DNA from: Lineus longissimus
Taxonomy: Eukaryota; Nemertea; Pilidiophora; Heteronemertea; Lineidae
NCBI RefSeq assembly: GCF_910592395.1
Contig: NC_088326.1
Location: 4,901,001-4,965,000 of the forward strand
DNA length: 64,000 nt
Reading direction: 5' to 3'
The notes under the pieces are model-generated. The model worked only from the letters and a program-made list of their open reading frames with translations, searched no databases and was not told the origin of the DNA. The translations under genes were made by a program, and so were the position numbers. Shown here piece by piece: positions 1-13,042 of this stretch (position 1 is its first letter; each line of letters begins with the position of its first letter).

Positions 1-592
1 GATGGATGGATTGCAGGACGGACACCATTTGAACAGCTATTCTACTAGCTCCGCTGACTTTGTCAGCTGAGCTAAAAAGGAGTACGATAACAAAACAAAT
101 AGTTAGATATGGGATGGAGATTAGTTTTGGGACACATACCTCTCGTTGGGGCTGATGAGTTCAAGAAGTTTGAGAACTTTAAACAGCGCCTGTCAATATA
201 CTGTGGGGCTGACAGTCATTTTGAAACTATGCTGTTACATGTACCGGTATGTGATGAATCTGACGTCCCTCTGTTTTTTAGCAAATTTTAGAAATATTAC
301 GCCTAAAGTGCCCCCTACTAGTGAAAACTGGTCTGATCAGGACTGATTTCTGGTTTCCCATCAGATCTCCTAATTAAGGGCTACTCACCACTAAATTTGA
401 GGTTCACAGCTCTCCAGATGACAAAACATCCACCCCATGTTGACGAGTGGATGGATGCCAAGGACATCCGATGTCATTTGAACCATTTTACCAGCTCTGC
501 CAGCTGAGCTTATGAAATGGACCATGTGCTTACCTCGAGAAAATTGACACAGTTGGAATGCCCGAGTTGGGGACATGGTGGAATTTTCTAGA
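1..592. other. Intergenic, no gene seen
   Basis: Short open frames here lack any recognisable motif or codon pattern. The stretch runs into the 143-bp tandem array that follows. Confidence 0.5.
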
Positions 593-1000
593 GGACCAAG
601 TCAAATATACAAGATGGCCTCCTGGTGGCCATATTGGATATCCAATCTGGTCAAAGTTTGGTCACATGGTAGAGGGTACTTTGATACATGCTCACACAAG
701 CCCAGAACATTCTGGCATGTATAATAAGTGAGTAATAGGACCAAGTCCAATTTTCAAGATGGCCACCTTGCAGCCATTTTTTGTATCCAATCAGGCCAAA
801 ATTAGGCGACATGGTAGAAGGTACTTAGATACATGCTCACACAAGCCAAGAACATTCTGACTTAATTAGTGAGTTACTGGATGAAGTCAAATTTTCATGA
901 TGGCCGTCTGGTAGCCATATTGGATGTCTGATCAGCCTCAAATTTAATGACATGTTAGAGTCAACTTAAATACATGCACACACAAGATTAGAACACTTGA
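593..1000. repeat. Degenerate ~143-bp tandem repeat, 3 copies
   Basis: Three imperfect copies start near 593, 738 and 879. Each runs from a GGACCAAGTC-like start through 'CAAGATGGCC', 'GCCATATTGGAT', 'ACATGGTAGAG' and 'ATACATGCTCACACAAG'. The third copy is the most diverged. No coding potential is evident. Confidence 0.75.
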
Positions 1001-2872
1001 ACTCTGACCTCGGACAGTGATGTCTTGAACTTTTGACCTCTGTGACCTTGAAAAGTAGGTCAATCAAAAACATGTTTGATATGTCATGTGTCCTCTCTAG
1101 ATACACATACCATAAAAATTTGATCAGGTTACAACCATTCGTTTGAGAGTTATTGCACTTTTTCTGTTTTTACATTGCACACCCTTGTGGCCAACCAGAG
1201 AATTGGATCGGACCGAAAATATGATATGTGGGGAGATTTGACCAAGGGGAACATATGTATGAAGTTTCAAGTCAATCCCTCCAGTGGTTACGAAACGTGC
1301 CAAGCTAACGGACGACGACGACGGACGCCATGTGATTGCAAGATCTAAGACTAACACTCCAGTGCTTAGAGGGAGTATGTGTGGTCACTCACCTGTTCAA
1401 CCCCTTCAGCTGCCTGTTGTTGGCCAACACAAAGGTCGTGATTGAGCTGAACCAGAAACAGATACCCTGAAAATGAAAAATGCCACATGTACCGTACCAG
1501 ATGTGTCCATCGCATGGCATAAACTATGGTCAGCAATTCATTCAGTACATTTGATGAGCATCACTAGTGGTGAAACTGAATGCGCATTACGAAAATGAGC
1601 CCTCAGCCAAATTGGTACCAAAATTCAATATCAGATTGACCTACTTCAAGCTAATAAATGCCCTAGCTGTTATAGTGTTATTAGATAAAACAATAGGATT
1701 AATGTGCCATACAACAAACCATTCTTATCTGACCCAGTTTGCACCAATAACTTATGTCTCAATTATGCGGGGATTATGCCCTTGTAACAGACCAGTGTTT
1801 TTGCTAAATGGCAAATAAAGGAGAACAAAGTTTTTAGATTTTCGTAATGTAACTGGACACCCTCAAATTTCCTTTCATGTATGCACAGGGCACAATATGG
1901 CAGGTAAAGATGGGATGCTCATTGTCAACTTAACATTGAAAAATGATGGGAAATGGAACTAGTGCTGCATACATCACTGTCTACAATGTCAATTTAGTTC
2001 CAGTTTCACCCCCCTAAGCCTAGATTGATGATGGTTATCCAAAGGAGCTATCAGCCATCAGATTTCATAAAAAGATACGTAAGGCAACCACCAGCCTGGC
2101 TTTGGCCTCTGTTTTTTGTGGCAAGGTTTGGTACTAAAGAGTTGTTGGCAACCTCTGAAAGGAATAGCATCAAGCATTTTTGTCATGCTCTCTCATGGGA
2201 GATAGTTTGGTAATTTAATTCACTACTTACAGAAATCATCCACTCTGATTTGCTCTGGCTCCTGAAATTAGAATGAGTCCATTCAACTGGTGCTTCAACT
2301 AGGACCTCCTATAAAATATGTTATCTATGGGGATGCACCTGTAATAATCATGCTAGAACAAGGCACTGGCCTGGGGAGTGATTATTGGCAGAACAAAATG
2401 CCTTAAAATCATTTTTTCTGGCAAAAAAAACTATTCAGTTCTGATGATAATTTTCACTACCCCTGTGGCCCCATGCAGAAAAATGGATATTCAGATTTGG
2501 TGTAGCTGTAATACCATGGCTACATTTCTCACTGGCTGCATTTCCCCCTTTCAGCTGTTTGATGACTCAGTAAGGGGGATTCCCTATGTCAGTCCCTACC
2601 ATCTTTAACACTATCAACACAGCAATTTATTAACAACTGACTGGATGCATTCAATTAAAAGCAGAAAAAAATACTGGCTTATATAACATATGTTTCAGAT
2701 AAAATTGGTGGCTAGACTAACATTTATGAATGGAACTGGTTTTGAAACCCAATCTAAATATTGCATTCATTGCATTGGTATACGGATGAATGACAAACCA
2801 GAATAATCAGGGTTTATTGTCGCATAGTATACCACAATCAACCCAGACTAAAAATTAAATAACCAAACAAAC
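1001..2872. other. Intergenic, dispersed-repeat-like, no gene recognised
   Basis: 1015-1360 holds 'TGACCTTGAAAAGTAGGTCA' and a GAC/GACGG-rich tract, a style common in dispersed marine-invertebrate repeats. From 1380 to 2872 only short meaningless frames are seen. Further 3' exons of the minus-strand SET-domain gene could lie here, but I could not identify one. Confidence 0.4.
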
Positions 2873-3062
2873 CTTTCTCCACTCCAACTCTTTTTCTCCA
2901 TAATCATATAAAACTTCATCCCCTTTCTTGATTTCTTTGGTAGCATAAAGACAGAGATGAGGATTGCCATTAGTGATTATTTTCTTCATTTTTGCATTCT
3001 TCTCTCTCCCCGTGCCATCATTCACCAGCCTTGCTAGGCATATTTCTGAAGTGGCATCGATG
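2873..3062 (-). CDS. SET-domain methyltransferase, C-terminal SET exon
   Basis: This exon encodes the second half of a SET domain. It covers an 'IDAT' segment, a 'GNPHLCLYATKEIKKG' stretch and the terminal 'EVLYDYGEKELEW' box, in which YDYG is the C-terminal SET signature that helps form the S-adenosylmethionine pocket. On the minus strand it is preceded by a T-rich tract ending CAG (acceptor at 3064-3063) and followed by GTTTGT (donor at 2872-2871). Its phase fits the exon at 4172-4340, giving KEYC-IDAT across the junction. The nearest family I recognise is KMT5A/SET8-type histone H4K20 methyltransferases, including their expanded invertebrate relatives. The substrate is inferred. The last residues before the donor (ELEWRK) imply at least one more exon. 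The canonical NHS motif of the family appears as 'ARLVNDG', so catalytic competence is uncertain. Confidence 0.75.
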
Positions 3063-4171
3063 CTGAAAAAAGACGACGCAAGAATCATACTCATGATGAA
3101 AAAGGATGACAAGACAGATGGCCTAAGCCAATCCAAGTTTGAAATAACAAGAAAACCAACATCTGTGCGCTCGAGCCATATATCTAAGTGGACATGAAGA
3201 AACCGTGAAGACCACCGCAATGAAACCTTCCTTGCGAGTCATTCCAAAAATATGGGGCATACATAATGCCCCACAACTCACAACCTCCAAGCATTCACTG
3301 GGCTACATCCATTTTTTTGTAAAAAGGCTGAAAATCGTAATTATACTTGACCTGAGACAGAATTTCCTGCAAGTACACAGTAACTGTAAGGTCAAGGGAG
3401 GTGGCCTGGATTTTTTACATACTTTTTCATGTCATTTGACTAAAAACATGCTAAGTTTTAGATTATGCAAACTAAAAGACATCTCAATGCTATCAGCAGG
3501 TGATTCATCTAATTCATTGCTCATTTGATAAATCAACATGACCAACCTAACCGGTATTAAACTAGTGAAGAATGGATGGAGGCACTAATTTTACAAATAT
3601 TCTGGGCTTGGTTAATCAAACCGGGTTTCTATAAAACATGGCGAATTGGCAAATATGCAGCATGTGGGATTGAGCCACCATGCCAGCTTGGCAGCCATAG
3701 CATTTTTTTCTGCTATTTAAACTAGCACGGCCTAGTGGCTCAATCCCACATGCTGGAAAATGTAGGCATATAGCTTACCAGATGATACTCAGCCTTCCCT
3801 GACCTTACATCCGAGTACCAGTACAGTAAAACATCATGACATGACATCACAGGCCTTTCAATTACGGCATTTGGGCTACACCCTCTATTTTAAATGGTCC
3901 CCAATAAATTTGGGCTTTTTTGCCCGTGAATGTACATGTAGTTTGTGACATGGTTGAACTCAGTTACAACTATAGGCTTTTTTCTCCTATTAGTCCTAAG
4001 CAATAAAGACTTTGACTCTAAATAGTTAAATTGGTGACTTTTAAGACAAAGAGAAACTTAAGCATTTTTTTTTCTCATTTTGGGTGCCCAATTTGGGCCT
4101 ACAACATAACGTCCTGTTTCATGTAATTGAAAAACCTGCATCACGAATCCAGATGCAAAGCACAACCCTAC
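3063..4171 (-). other. Intron of the SET-domain gene
   Basis: The intron is bounded by donor GTAGGG (at 4171 reading leftwards) and the polypyrimidine tract/CAG at 3064. It holds a hairpin at 3657-3756 and, at about 3243-3290, a copy of the GGGGCATTATGTATGCCCC palindrome also found near 14190. Confidence 0.65.
3657..3756. repeat. Foldback (inverted-repeat) element in intron
   Basis: The left arm CAGCATGTGGGATTGAGCCA recurs in reverse complement as TGGCTCAATCCCACATGCTG about 50 bp downstream. This looks like a ~100-bp hairpin MITE. No target duplication was recognised. Confidence 0.7.
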
Positions 4172-4340
4172 CAGTATTCCTTGCCACTGTGTGAAAAGTA
4201 ATATAAGTAATTTCCCAGTTGCAGCTCCTTATATTCTTCACACCAATCCCGGTCTCCTTCATCAGCAGAGATAAGATCCCCACTGTATCTTAGCAGAAAT
4301 TGCCCAGGTTGAATACTGTCTGTAGCAATAACACCTCTAC
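4172..4340 (-). CDS. SET-domain methyltransferase, N-terminal SET exon
   Basis: The translated exon begins 'GRGVIATDSIQPGQFLLRY', continues 'SGDLI' and ends 'GNYLYYFSHSGKEYW/C'. This is the order of the first half of a SET domain: the GRG(V/I) S-adenosylmethionine-binding strand, the Y-G-D-L-I turn, then the YYF segment seen in KMT5A-like enzymes. The acceptor is TTTTTTATGTTTCAG ending at 4341 and the donor is GTAGGG starting at 4171 (minus strand). The reading frame continues into the exon at 2873-3062. Upstream coding exons must lie to the right of 4340 but none was identified. The protein would methylate lysine on histones or other nuclear proteins; that role comes from the family. The exon has no stop or frameshift. 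Confidence 0.75.
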
Positions 4341-6330
4341 CTGAAACATAAAAAACGTAACTGTAGGTGGACTTGGGCTTGGGCTTTCCATTGCCAAGAT
4401 GAACTAGAGTTGAGTACCAGGTTTTTAAAAGGGGGGGGGGGGGGTCAATACGTATAATTTTTAAGCCATCAAGAAGGATTAGGCCTAAGCCAATTGAAAG
4501 TACATTCCCCACCTATTTTGGCTAACTTCAGCTGATACAAACTCAATACAAAAAGACACACTTTTTGTTCCTTCTGACATGACCTGGCCCTTTAGCGGGA
4601 CACTGCAGAAAGACCTGAAATTTTGCTTTTTTCTGCAGGGCACCCTTCCCATACTAACATCTGATATGAATTTCATTGAAATGGGGCGTGGGGGCACAGG
4701 GTTCATGCTAGGATTCTGAATTAGAGAGTAATTATTATCCCTGTGTTGATATTTACTAAGGCAGTCCAGTCAAACTAAAAAAAAGTGAGGTTTGCTAGAA
4801 ACTCATTTTTTCAAGGGTTACTCATAAGAAAGAAATCAGTTTTCACTGATCAAATGAATGAATCAGAATTTTCCTTTGGATGGCAGTAAATGAGGTTCAT
4901 GAAATTGATAACCTTTTTTGAAGGTTGTTAAAAACTTGATTTATTTGAGGTTTGCAGAACCCTGAAAAAGTGGTTTTACAATGAGAAACCTCATAAAATC
5001 AAGATTCCAATGAAATCTCATTTTTTCAAGGTATGACATGTATGAGAGGGACACAGGACTCACTGCAATTCTCGGAGTCCATGGAGTCAGTTACCCTTAC
5101 CCTCACCGCCCTATATTACTAAATGGTTCTGAGGAGAATGTTGCCACCTTGGACATTTCTTGGTAGGAAGAGGGGGAGGTCTTTTTCAACCTACATCTAT
5201 AGATGAGATTGCCACTTCCAAAAAAATGAGGAAAATGTTTTAATGATCCAATTGTATTGGAATGTGGTGTGCTTTTGCTCTTTGCCCCTTAAACTTGATC
5301 ACAATCCTACATGCAGTACAATACGATGTACAAACTACAATAGATTCAATAGTCGATGTCAACGGTACTATTGTCATGTAGATTTACGCCAATCGAGAAT
5401 CAGAACCACGCTCCCGCCAAAGGCACGTGACATTCCTTATAAGGCCATGCTACCCTATGAATCCTCTTTATCCTCGACGCAACAGCATGGCAAGCTTTTA
5501 TGCACTAGAGAAAGGATAGGCGTACAATCAATGGAAACGAAGTTGAAATTATTGATCAAGCCACGGATGACGTGGAATCATTCACCTTAGTTTACCATGA
5601 AATGCAAAAAAAATATTTTTTGCGAACTTCTGATGCAGCGATTTGCATGATTTGGGGATCGTTAACTTACATTCTCATCTATGAACCTAGCAAGTGTCGG
5701 TGGAGCCGGGTGAATTATGTGTCAAATTTGATTATAATTGGCATTTTTTTTGCAGAAGGCCATAATCTGTGGGGAGAATCAGACCATTCTTGTACCAATT
5801 CTCTCCTAGCCAGTTGCCTTCATCAAGATATCAGACGTGACAAATGAGGTCCGTGAGGACACTGCCAAATTTGCCTAATTAACAGAGCATTGTAACTTCA
5901 CAGGAATGTCATGTTTTCAAAAGTGAAGGTAAAAAATGGAAGCGTTGGGTTGCCAGACATGATTGAATAAAACCAACTGGCCCTAGTCAGTCGCCCAGTC
6001 CACCCATTTCAAATGTTTGCCGACAAACTGTCCAACATGCAACAAACTGGCGGGAAGAAGGAAACGTGGCACAATAGTTTTACAATAGTTCTAGTAACAA
6101 ATCTTGTGCTTACCTTTTCTGGGATTGAAAAATTTCATTTCCAGATCAGTACAGGGCTTCTCTTCACATGCTTCAGTGCCATTTCCCGCACGTGGGCCCC
6201 TGTCTATATCAAAAGAAAATGTTTTAAAATATTGTTATTTTGTGTGGCCAGATCAAGAAATTCTTGAAAAAATATACTTTGCTCACAATTAATTATAGGC
6301 CTACTGATAACAGTGTCAATGCTCATTCAA
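4341..6330. other. Intergenic or intronic, no feature recognised
   Basis: It contains a poly-G run at 4431-4443 and scattered short frames. One plus-strand frame at 5530-5847 is open but has no motif I know. Confidence 0.35.
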
Positions 6331-6400
6331 GCCCGCCGAGCAGTCGAGCATTAGACTTCGGTATGGGAAGTTCTGGGTTCAAATCCCAGTTGGAAGATGA
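6331..6400 (+). repeat. tRNA-like (SINE head) sequence
   Basis: A T-arm with a perfect stem and B-box is visible (CTGGG, TTCAAAT, CCCAG), with a weak A-box 'CCGAGCAGTCGAGC' 40 bp upstream. A full cloverleaf is not convincing, so this is more likely a tRNA-derived SINE head than a tRNA gene. Confidence 0.5.
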
Positions 6401-8857
6401 TTTTTGGGCTGTTACAATAAGTTATACAGTCAGCTAAATCAAATTTTGCAAATGTCTCATATTCAATTATTTTTGTTTCAACAATCCAAAACAATCTCCC
6501 AGCAGTTTAGGTAATTTGGGTGGTATTCTATGCAGAAAAAAAAATCTTCATAGCTCAATTTGCCACTGAGAAATAGGGAAAAACTACAATTTTCGTCCAT
6601 GACTCGAGATGACATCATTTCGACATCACGATGGCGAAATGTACATGCACCCTAAACAAATGTACAGTCTAATCAGAATATCGATTGTTTTTTAAATCTA
6701 GATATTTTTAAAATTCTTTTTGAATAAAATATCGCTGCTATTATAATGCAGAGAGAATTCGAAGCGATTTGAAGAACTCCAGCTCTTTAAATTCTATATA
6801 ATCAAAATCCCCAAAAACCCAGCGCAAAATCATTTCCAAATGAACTGTAGGTCTAACTCTGACCTCACTCACTCACTCATAATGATGTGTAATGACATGC
6901 GTACTGTGTATCAGGCTATTGTGGGGTGTTTTCTTGCTAAATATAATATGATTCTATTGACTGTTTCCATGATTTTCCACACTCTTTCCAAGTTTTCACT
7001 GTTTCCATGGTTTACATGCGTATGCTTCCTTTGAGATTCATGTAAACTTCACAAGTTGACCAAAGAAATGTTTTTAATCTGTAAATTCTGAAGAACATGA
7101 CGCAAAGAGAAGCATGTTTATCAGGGCTGTTTACCCCAAAGAAATCCTTGTGTATTGTTCCCAACTTCATCTGTATTTTCACTTTTTGCCAGTACATTTT
7201 AGGACAACAAAATTAACTGTAGTTTTCCTAAAAACAATGACTATAGATGGTCAATTAGGCCAAATCGGTGAAAACCCAAATATTTATAATTTATTCCTCA
7301 AAATAACCAAAAATGTAAAAGTTCACCCTAAGTACCGGTACCTTTGCACCAAGTTGACTTCGTAACATCAGAACGTCCTATCGATCTGCAGACTGCACTG
7401 TTGTGAAGCGATGTCACGTCGTGCACACGTGGTTCACAGTTGGCTCTAAAACGGCACTTGATATGGACAGTTTTTTCTTTAAAGTCTCATGAGTAACTCA
7501 GCTTTTTAAGGGTTGTTTGCAGCAGGTTTCGATTGTGAGACAGTGGGCTATCGAATGAACCTTTTTTCGATTGAAATTTTCCAAAATGGAAGCCTCCAGA
7601 ACGATCGAAACTTAAAAAATGCAAACTTTGAACCTTGAATTCCGGCAAGTCTGGACTTAAAGTGGTTTTTGCACCCACTTGAGAAGTCAGGCCTATAGGC
7701 CTACTAACTTGCAGATGACAAAATCTACGGGCTTTTTCTGCTCTGTTTTGGTGTATTTCTTTGTTTTGTAGGTGCCACACTTTGAAAGTTATGGAAGTTC
7801 GAAAAACCATGACACGTCTCATTTATGTAAACACGGGGCCAATTCATAATCATGGGCTCGATCTAGGCCAGGCCTATTTTTTCATAATGAATTCCCCAGA
7901 CCCCAGCATTATGCTTACCTGGTTGGGCCAAGTTCCATAATCCATTCCATGCCCATGTTTCCATAGGAATGATAATGATGATGATGAGGTTTCATTCATC
8001 ACCCAGCGCCGATGGCTAATAATATTGGGACCATGATAATATTCCTTCCATAAAAAAATAGACTGCTGCCAGTGTCATTGGCTGTGAGGAAGTCCGCATG
8101 GGACTCCAGAGTTAAAAACGAACACAATGAAATCCAGAATAGGCCTAGAAGAAAATGGCAATCCGAGTTAAGTTCACCAAAGGCCTGAAGACATTGTATG
8201 CAACAAAGTCCAGGAAAACAATCGTACGCTGAAGTAAATCCATCACTGACAAAAATGACTAATGCTCGCCAGCACCGCACTTGACCATGTCAGATCTCAT
8301 GAGCAGCATGACAAGCCTTGTGTAATCTGTAACCAACGTGTGTGTAGCATACATGCATAGGGCCGTCAGTAGTGTATCCCTATCAAACCACGTAGGCCAG
8401 CATCAGCGAGTAGTCTCTGTGACCTAATTTTATAGCTACAGCGCGCTGGGCGTGGTTGTGGCACATATATAAGTACCTACAGGGTATATAAATTACTGAT
8501 GGAAAGGGGCAAGAAACTTACCTTCCTACTTGCCATGCTAGTCATTGACATGGCATGCATTGGATTGGAATTTTTATACACTGCATCTAGGCGCGGAGCT
8601 GGCGTGGTTCGATGATGACGTAGCCCTATAGGTCAGGAACGGTCTCAAAATCTTCTTCGACTGACTGGCCAACCTCGATGCTCCCCCCCCCCCTGAGAAA
8701 GGCCCCTTGCCAAGGGGACCGATTTGCAGGAAAATGGGTCAATTTACCCAGTACTCCGTTGGTTCATGGCGGTAATACCTCCATGGTTGGTTAGGGAGAA
8801 AATTCGCCGGTGAAATCATAAAGCCATTATTACCAATGCCTCAATTCCCGTAGGGGC
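6401..8857. other. Intergenic, no gene recognised
   Basis: The tract is mostly A/T-rich, with an ATG-rich microsatellite near 7968-7988. No motif-bearing frame or recognisable repeat was seen. Confidence 0.35.
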
Positions 8858-9226
8858 CTACTAAAAATAATTTTCTAGCAAGGGTGTCCCAGGGTGTTCT
8901 CATAGGGTGTTCTAAGGTTTTTGTTCCAAGTGGTATTCCTAGAACACAGGGGGTATGTTTCGTGAGGTAAATATGAGCTCATTCGGGGTTCGGGGGCCAA
9001 AAAACATAAAACAACCCTAGGGATAAAAATCCCCCCCCGGCCCCTTAACTCACGACACATGTCCCTGTGCCCTAGAGCACCCTAGAAAACCCGAGAGATC
9101 CCTTGAACACATTAAGAGATACCACTTAGTATAGAGCACCTCTCAGCAAAGGGTATTTTGGAACAAAAACCTTAGAACACTCTAGAACACCATTGGACAC
9201 CCTAGAAAATTATTTTTATAGTAGGG
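8858..9226. mobile_element. MITE-like element with long inverted termini
   Basis: The left end CCTACTAAAAATAATTTTCT and the right end AGAAAATTATTTTTATAGTAGG are near reverse complements. The arms continue inward with 'AAGGGTGTCC', 'GTGTTCTAAGGTTTTTGTTCC' and their complements. The ~370-bp unit has no coding frame. Flanks on both sides contain GGGCCTA-like sequence, so the target duplication cannot be told from the terminus. Confidence 0.7.
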
Positions 9227-10471
9227 CCTAGGGATAAATGTCGGGGATAGAAATGTAATGGCCATATAATGGCCATACGTGTTGTTGACTGAAGGCACTA
9301 ACGGGGGTTTGGTCGGTAGATTAAGGGATTAACGTGGATATCCAAGCTATATTGCCGATGAAAAAGCCACTCTTCCTTTTCCTGAACGTATTACCGTATA
9401 GGCCTATACGTCCAATAATCAGGCCTAGGCCTAAAAATTGTCTTAAGTTCCTTCAAAAATAAAAAAGGGTTAGGGTCGTCGCCCGGGGGGGGGGGGGGGG
9501 GGTCGTCGGTTGTCTAAGAAAAGCCAGCCCAGAATGACAACATTTGCCACGTCATTTTAACCACGGAGAGCCGAGAAAAGTGCCAAAAATGCAATTTCCT
9601 GGTCACAACCTTCTTGAAGACAAAAAAAAATATTTTCGCGTAATTCGCGAAGACAAAGACGCCACAAAACTACTGAGACGGATTTGTGTAGACTGAAAGC
9701 CATGCAGTAAAATGTCACTGCAAAATACCTTCACGTAGAGATTAGGAGGACCACAACCCGCGCGGCTCAAAGGGTTCAAAGGGCCTATAACCTGAAACAT
9801 TATTTTTCTTCGAAATTTGCATGCGACCTCAAAATGAAAGTCAATAAGCTGCTAGATGCCAAAAATAATGGCCAATTGTAGCCTCCGAAGAGTGCGTTCT
9901 TTGCTGGGAATGTCAAAGCATGCCCCAAGGTATTCAAGCTAGGTCATCTCCGATACTGCATGACTGGCCAGCATCAAAAACTCAATCGAAGCCAAATAAG
10001 AGTGTTTTCGGATGGATCGGCCGCAGGGGACAATCGACTGAGTTTTTTTCACAATTTGCAAACTTGGGCTCATTAAAGATCTTGCTCCCGACCCATGGTC
10101 TATACACAGGCCTTTTTATCCCTATTTTTCCCCTACATAGTTTCTTTTTTTACCGGAAAGTCACAAAATCATCTCCGGCGGGGATGACCCAGGCCTGCCT
10201 CTGCCGCAACCCCACCGCGTCCCCGACTGCACAAAACGAGAACGCCGTCGTAAGAGGTACGTTTTGCTATCCCGTTCCGAGAACATTTCCAAATAAAGTC
10301 CAGCGAAAACTTTCGGAGCGGGACCTACAGGCCATACAGGTATAGGCTTAAAGAACGAAACCTCTCGGAAACAAATTTGGCCATCTAGTGGCTTTACTGG
10401 CCCTCATTTTAAAGGTCGCATATGATATTTTTTGGAGGAAATGTTTTCCATAAACAATTTTTTTTTTTTTT
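9227..10471. other. Intergenic, no gene recognised
   Basis: An 18-base poly-G tract lies near 9485-9502. A 141-codon plus-strand frame (9920-10345) has no motif and is probably chance. Confidence 0.35.
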
Positions 10472-10705
10472 CAGGGCCCGGCTGCACAATTAACGATAAC
10501 ACTACCACCAACGTTAGCCCTAACGCTAGCTTAAATCTCACTAATGTAAGAGCTTGTTTTAGTTGAAATGGTATCTAACTCAAAACTGCTGTTTTCCATA
10601 CACAAATTGACATAATCAACATTATTCAACGTTACATAAGCTATATTTTAAAGCGGGCGTTAACACAAACTTTGGTGTTAACGCTGATTGAGCAACCGGG
10701 CCCTG
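10472..10705. mobile_element. 234-bp MITE, CAGGGCCCGG termini
   Basis: The termini are CAGGGCCCGGCTGCACAAT at left and ATTGAGCAACCGGGCCCTG at right. They are followed internally by mirrored 'TTAACG'/'CGTTAA' tracts. The left end abuts a poly-T run, so no target duplication can be assigned. It is non-autonomous, with no coding frame. Confidence 0.7.
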
Positions 10706-11371
10706 ACTCGCATATTACGACGTCTCCACGGACGTGACGCCCACACAAGTCGTTATAGTCAACAAATGATGGCTTTTATAATAATGGGAAAGCATGTACG
10801 CAACCCCGACCGAAGACATTGTTCTTTATGACGTTCTTCTGCGCTTGTCTTTGTCTTTGTCTTGTCTTTGATTGTATCGGACAATGATCATAATTCCACT
10901 GAATTTAACCATTGTACAGAATTTCTGAGAGAAGCTCCATTTTTCGTTGCCACTCAAGTACGCCCATGGTTTGAGAAATTTCAATCATTCTGCCCACAGA
11001 TGATGACCAATGCGCAGACGTTTACATATCTTAGCCAGAACACTAGTGTTGTTGGAGAGCATAATGTCTGCGAAGAACCTTCGATCGTACGATCGTTGCA
11101 TGCTATACAGAAATGTCACAACCAAGGGCAATGTTGACGATTAGCATTAGTAACAAAGGTGGCTTGACTTAAGGCAAACTACAAGTCAAACAAGATCAGT
11201 CTACACATTGATAATATTAAAACGGTGTCTTGGCTGGGTGTGGTAAGTAGCCAGCTATTTCGCGATATTTTCATCTCAAACAAGACACTAAAGGTGTCCG
11301 CCGCAGGTAGATTATGTACGTCGTCTATTGTGGTGAATTTCCGACAAATGGATGACAACCTAGCTGTAATA
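10706..11371. other. Intergenic, no gene recognised
   Basis: Only a 91-codon motif-less frame at 10862-11137 is present. Confidence 0.35.
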
Positions 11372-11808
11372 CACTATAGGCCAAAAGTTTAGGGCCACCC
11401 TTCAAAATCCTACATATTTCCAATAAATCCCTTTTGTCCACAAGTCACTGCACCTCAGGCTATTGACATATCTTTCTGTTTCTGTGTGGATATGCAACTG
11501 ATGCATCTTCAGGCTAAACTTGGTTGTTTTTTACCAGTAGTTTTGTCTATGGGGCCATTTTGAAAGAGGACAGCAAATAGCAATTGAGAAATCAATTGAA
11601 ATGAATTCCTTCCTTTAAAAAATTTTCTCAGTGCCCAAAGTACCAACAGTGAAACAACTAAAATGTCCTGAAGAGAAATCAGATACATAACTGAAGATAG
11701 AAATATTAATATCAATTGGTTCAATGACTTGACACTATGAGGATAGAAAGGATTTATTGGAAATGAGAAGAATTTTGAAGGGTGGTCCCAAACTTTTGGC
11801 CTGTAGTT
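11372..11808. mobile_element. Non-autonomous Tc1/mariner-like element
   Basis: The ends carry inverted sequence containing GGCCAAAAGTTT and CCACCCTTCAAAAT at left, and ATTTTGAAGGGTGG and AAACTTTTGGCC at right. A second mirrored block (TTTCCAATAAATCC and GGATTTATTGGAAA) lies just inside. TA dinucleotides flank both ends (11370-11371, 11809-11810), as expected of the IS630/Tc1/mariner superfamily. At 437 bp with no transposase frame, it is a MITE. Confidence 0.75.
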
Positions 11809-12019
11809 TATAACTATCAACCAATTGCGATTGCACTTCTGGGCATTTGTTGTTCAACCTCATGTTTGTATCAGATGTAGGCCTACTCCTCGTTTCGACA
11901 ATGAACACTTCTCTTGACTTTCTCTATTGTTGACATTCATTTCACTATTGAAGGGGCTGGCAGTCCAAGGGAGGTCCGTTTCGGTGCTTGTTGACATAAA
12001 GTTGGTATCCTTCCCATTA

Positions 12020-12310
12020 AACATTATGCAAGGCCATTATATATGCCCCGTGATTTATATATGTCCCGCAAGAAAGGTTTCATTTGTAAAAATGCCCCGT
12101 AATAATTGGTTTCAATCTGTACAGTCACTTTTTAAGGTGGCAGCACAGTACAGTAATTGGGAAAGATTCCTCTCTCAAAACCAAGCAATTTCACGAGGTT
12201 GGAAAATTTCAGGGCATATATACATATCAGGCTAAATATAGAAAACTATCATCAATATGCAGATTATACCGAAATAAGTGGCATTTTTTGAGGGGCATAT
12301 ATATGTACAG
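12020..12310. repeat. Dispersed GGGGCATATATA-type repeat, copy 1
   Basis: It shares 'ATATGCCCCGTGATTTATATATG' style blocks and 'CGCAAGAAAGGTTTCAT' with the copy near 14190-14290. Several GGGGCAT/ATGCCCC short palindromes are present. No coding function is seen. Confidence 0.5.
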
Positions 12311-13042
12311 CGTGTATAGGAAAGGAAGTCATAAACCCAAATTCATTGAGCGACTGTGAAAATAGGTAACTCAACACAAAGATTTCTATAAATCTGCCTC
12401 CTTTCATTAGCTGGCACTGTGCAACAGGATTTATAAATATGAAAAACTGGTTTAGTTGGCAACCGAGTCAATATTCAAACTTGCTCTTAGTCAAAATTAA
12501 ATGTCTTGGGTGATATACCGGTCCTAAGTCACCATGCAACATATTCCATTTTCCCAGGATTTCCTCTTGATTCGGCTTAATTACACAAAATTAGAGATTT
12601 GGTGATAAAATGTTGCTCAAATAAAAATGAAAGTGTCTTGATAACATTTTTCTGCATCATATTTCAGCATTTGAAGCCACTGATCTTTGGTGAAATGGTC
12701 GTCGGATGATTGTCACTCACACAAGTGGAGAGATCTTCAGCGAATTCTGACTATGGGATGTCACATCTTACTATTGAGCAGGCTTTTTTAGCTCAGTTCT
12801 CCTCAGACCTTTACACAACTATGTAAGGGTATTAAGAATACCAGCTTACCTTGCTAAGGGAGGATGGTCCTCACTTGGTTTTCCGTTTTATTATGGAACA
12901 CTACCTGGTTCACGGTTCACTTTTTTTCTAAACCTCGAAATAATGATTACAAGTAGTTCATTTTAAACGTCGAACCATGCATTGCTTATACTATCCACTT
13001 GCAACATTGTTCGGTCTAAGTTGGATTCTTTCATGTGCTTAC

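Noticed and set aside
5530-5847. Plus-strand open frame with possible exon character
   Set aside because: No splice-site pair and no recognisable domain; it cannot be separated from chance.
6331-6400. Functional tRNA gene
   Set aside because: Only the T-arm is convincing; acceptor and anticodon stems do not pair well.
9920-10345. 141-codon plus-strand frame
   Set aside because: Composition is unlike the host exons, there is no motif, and it is flanked by repeat-rich DNA.
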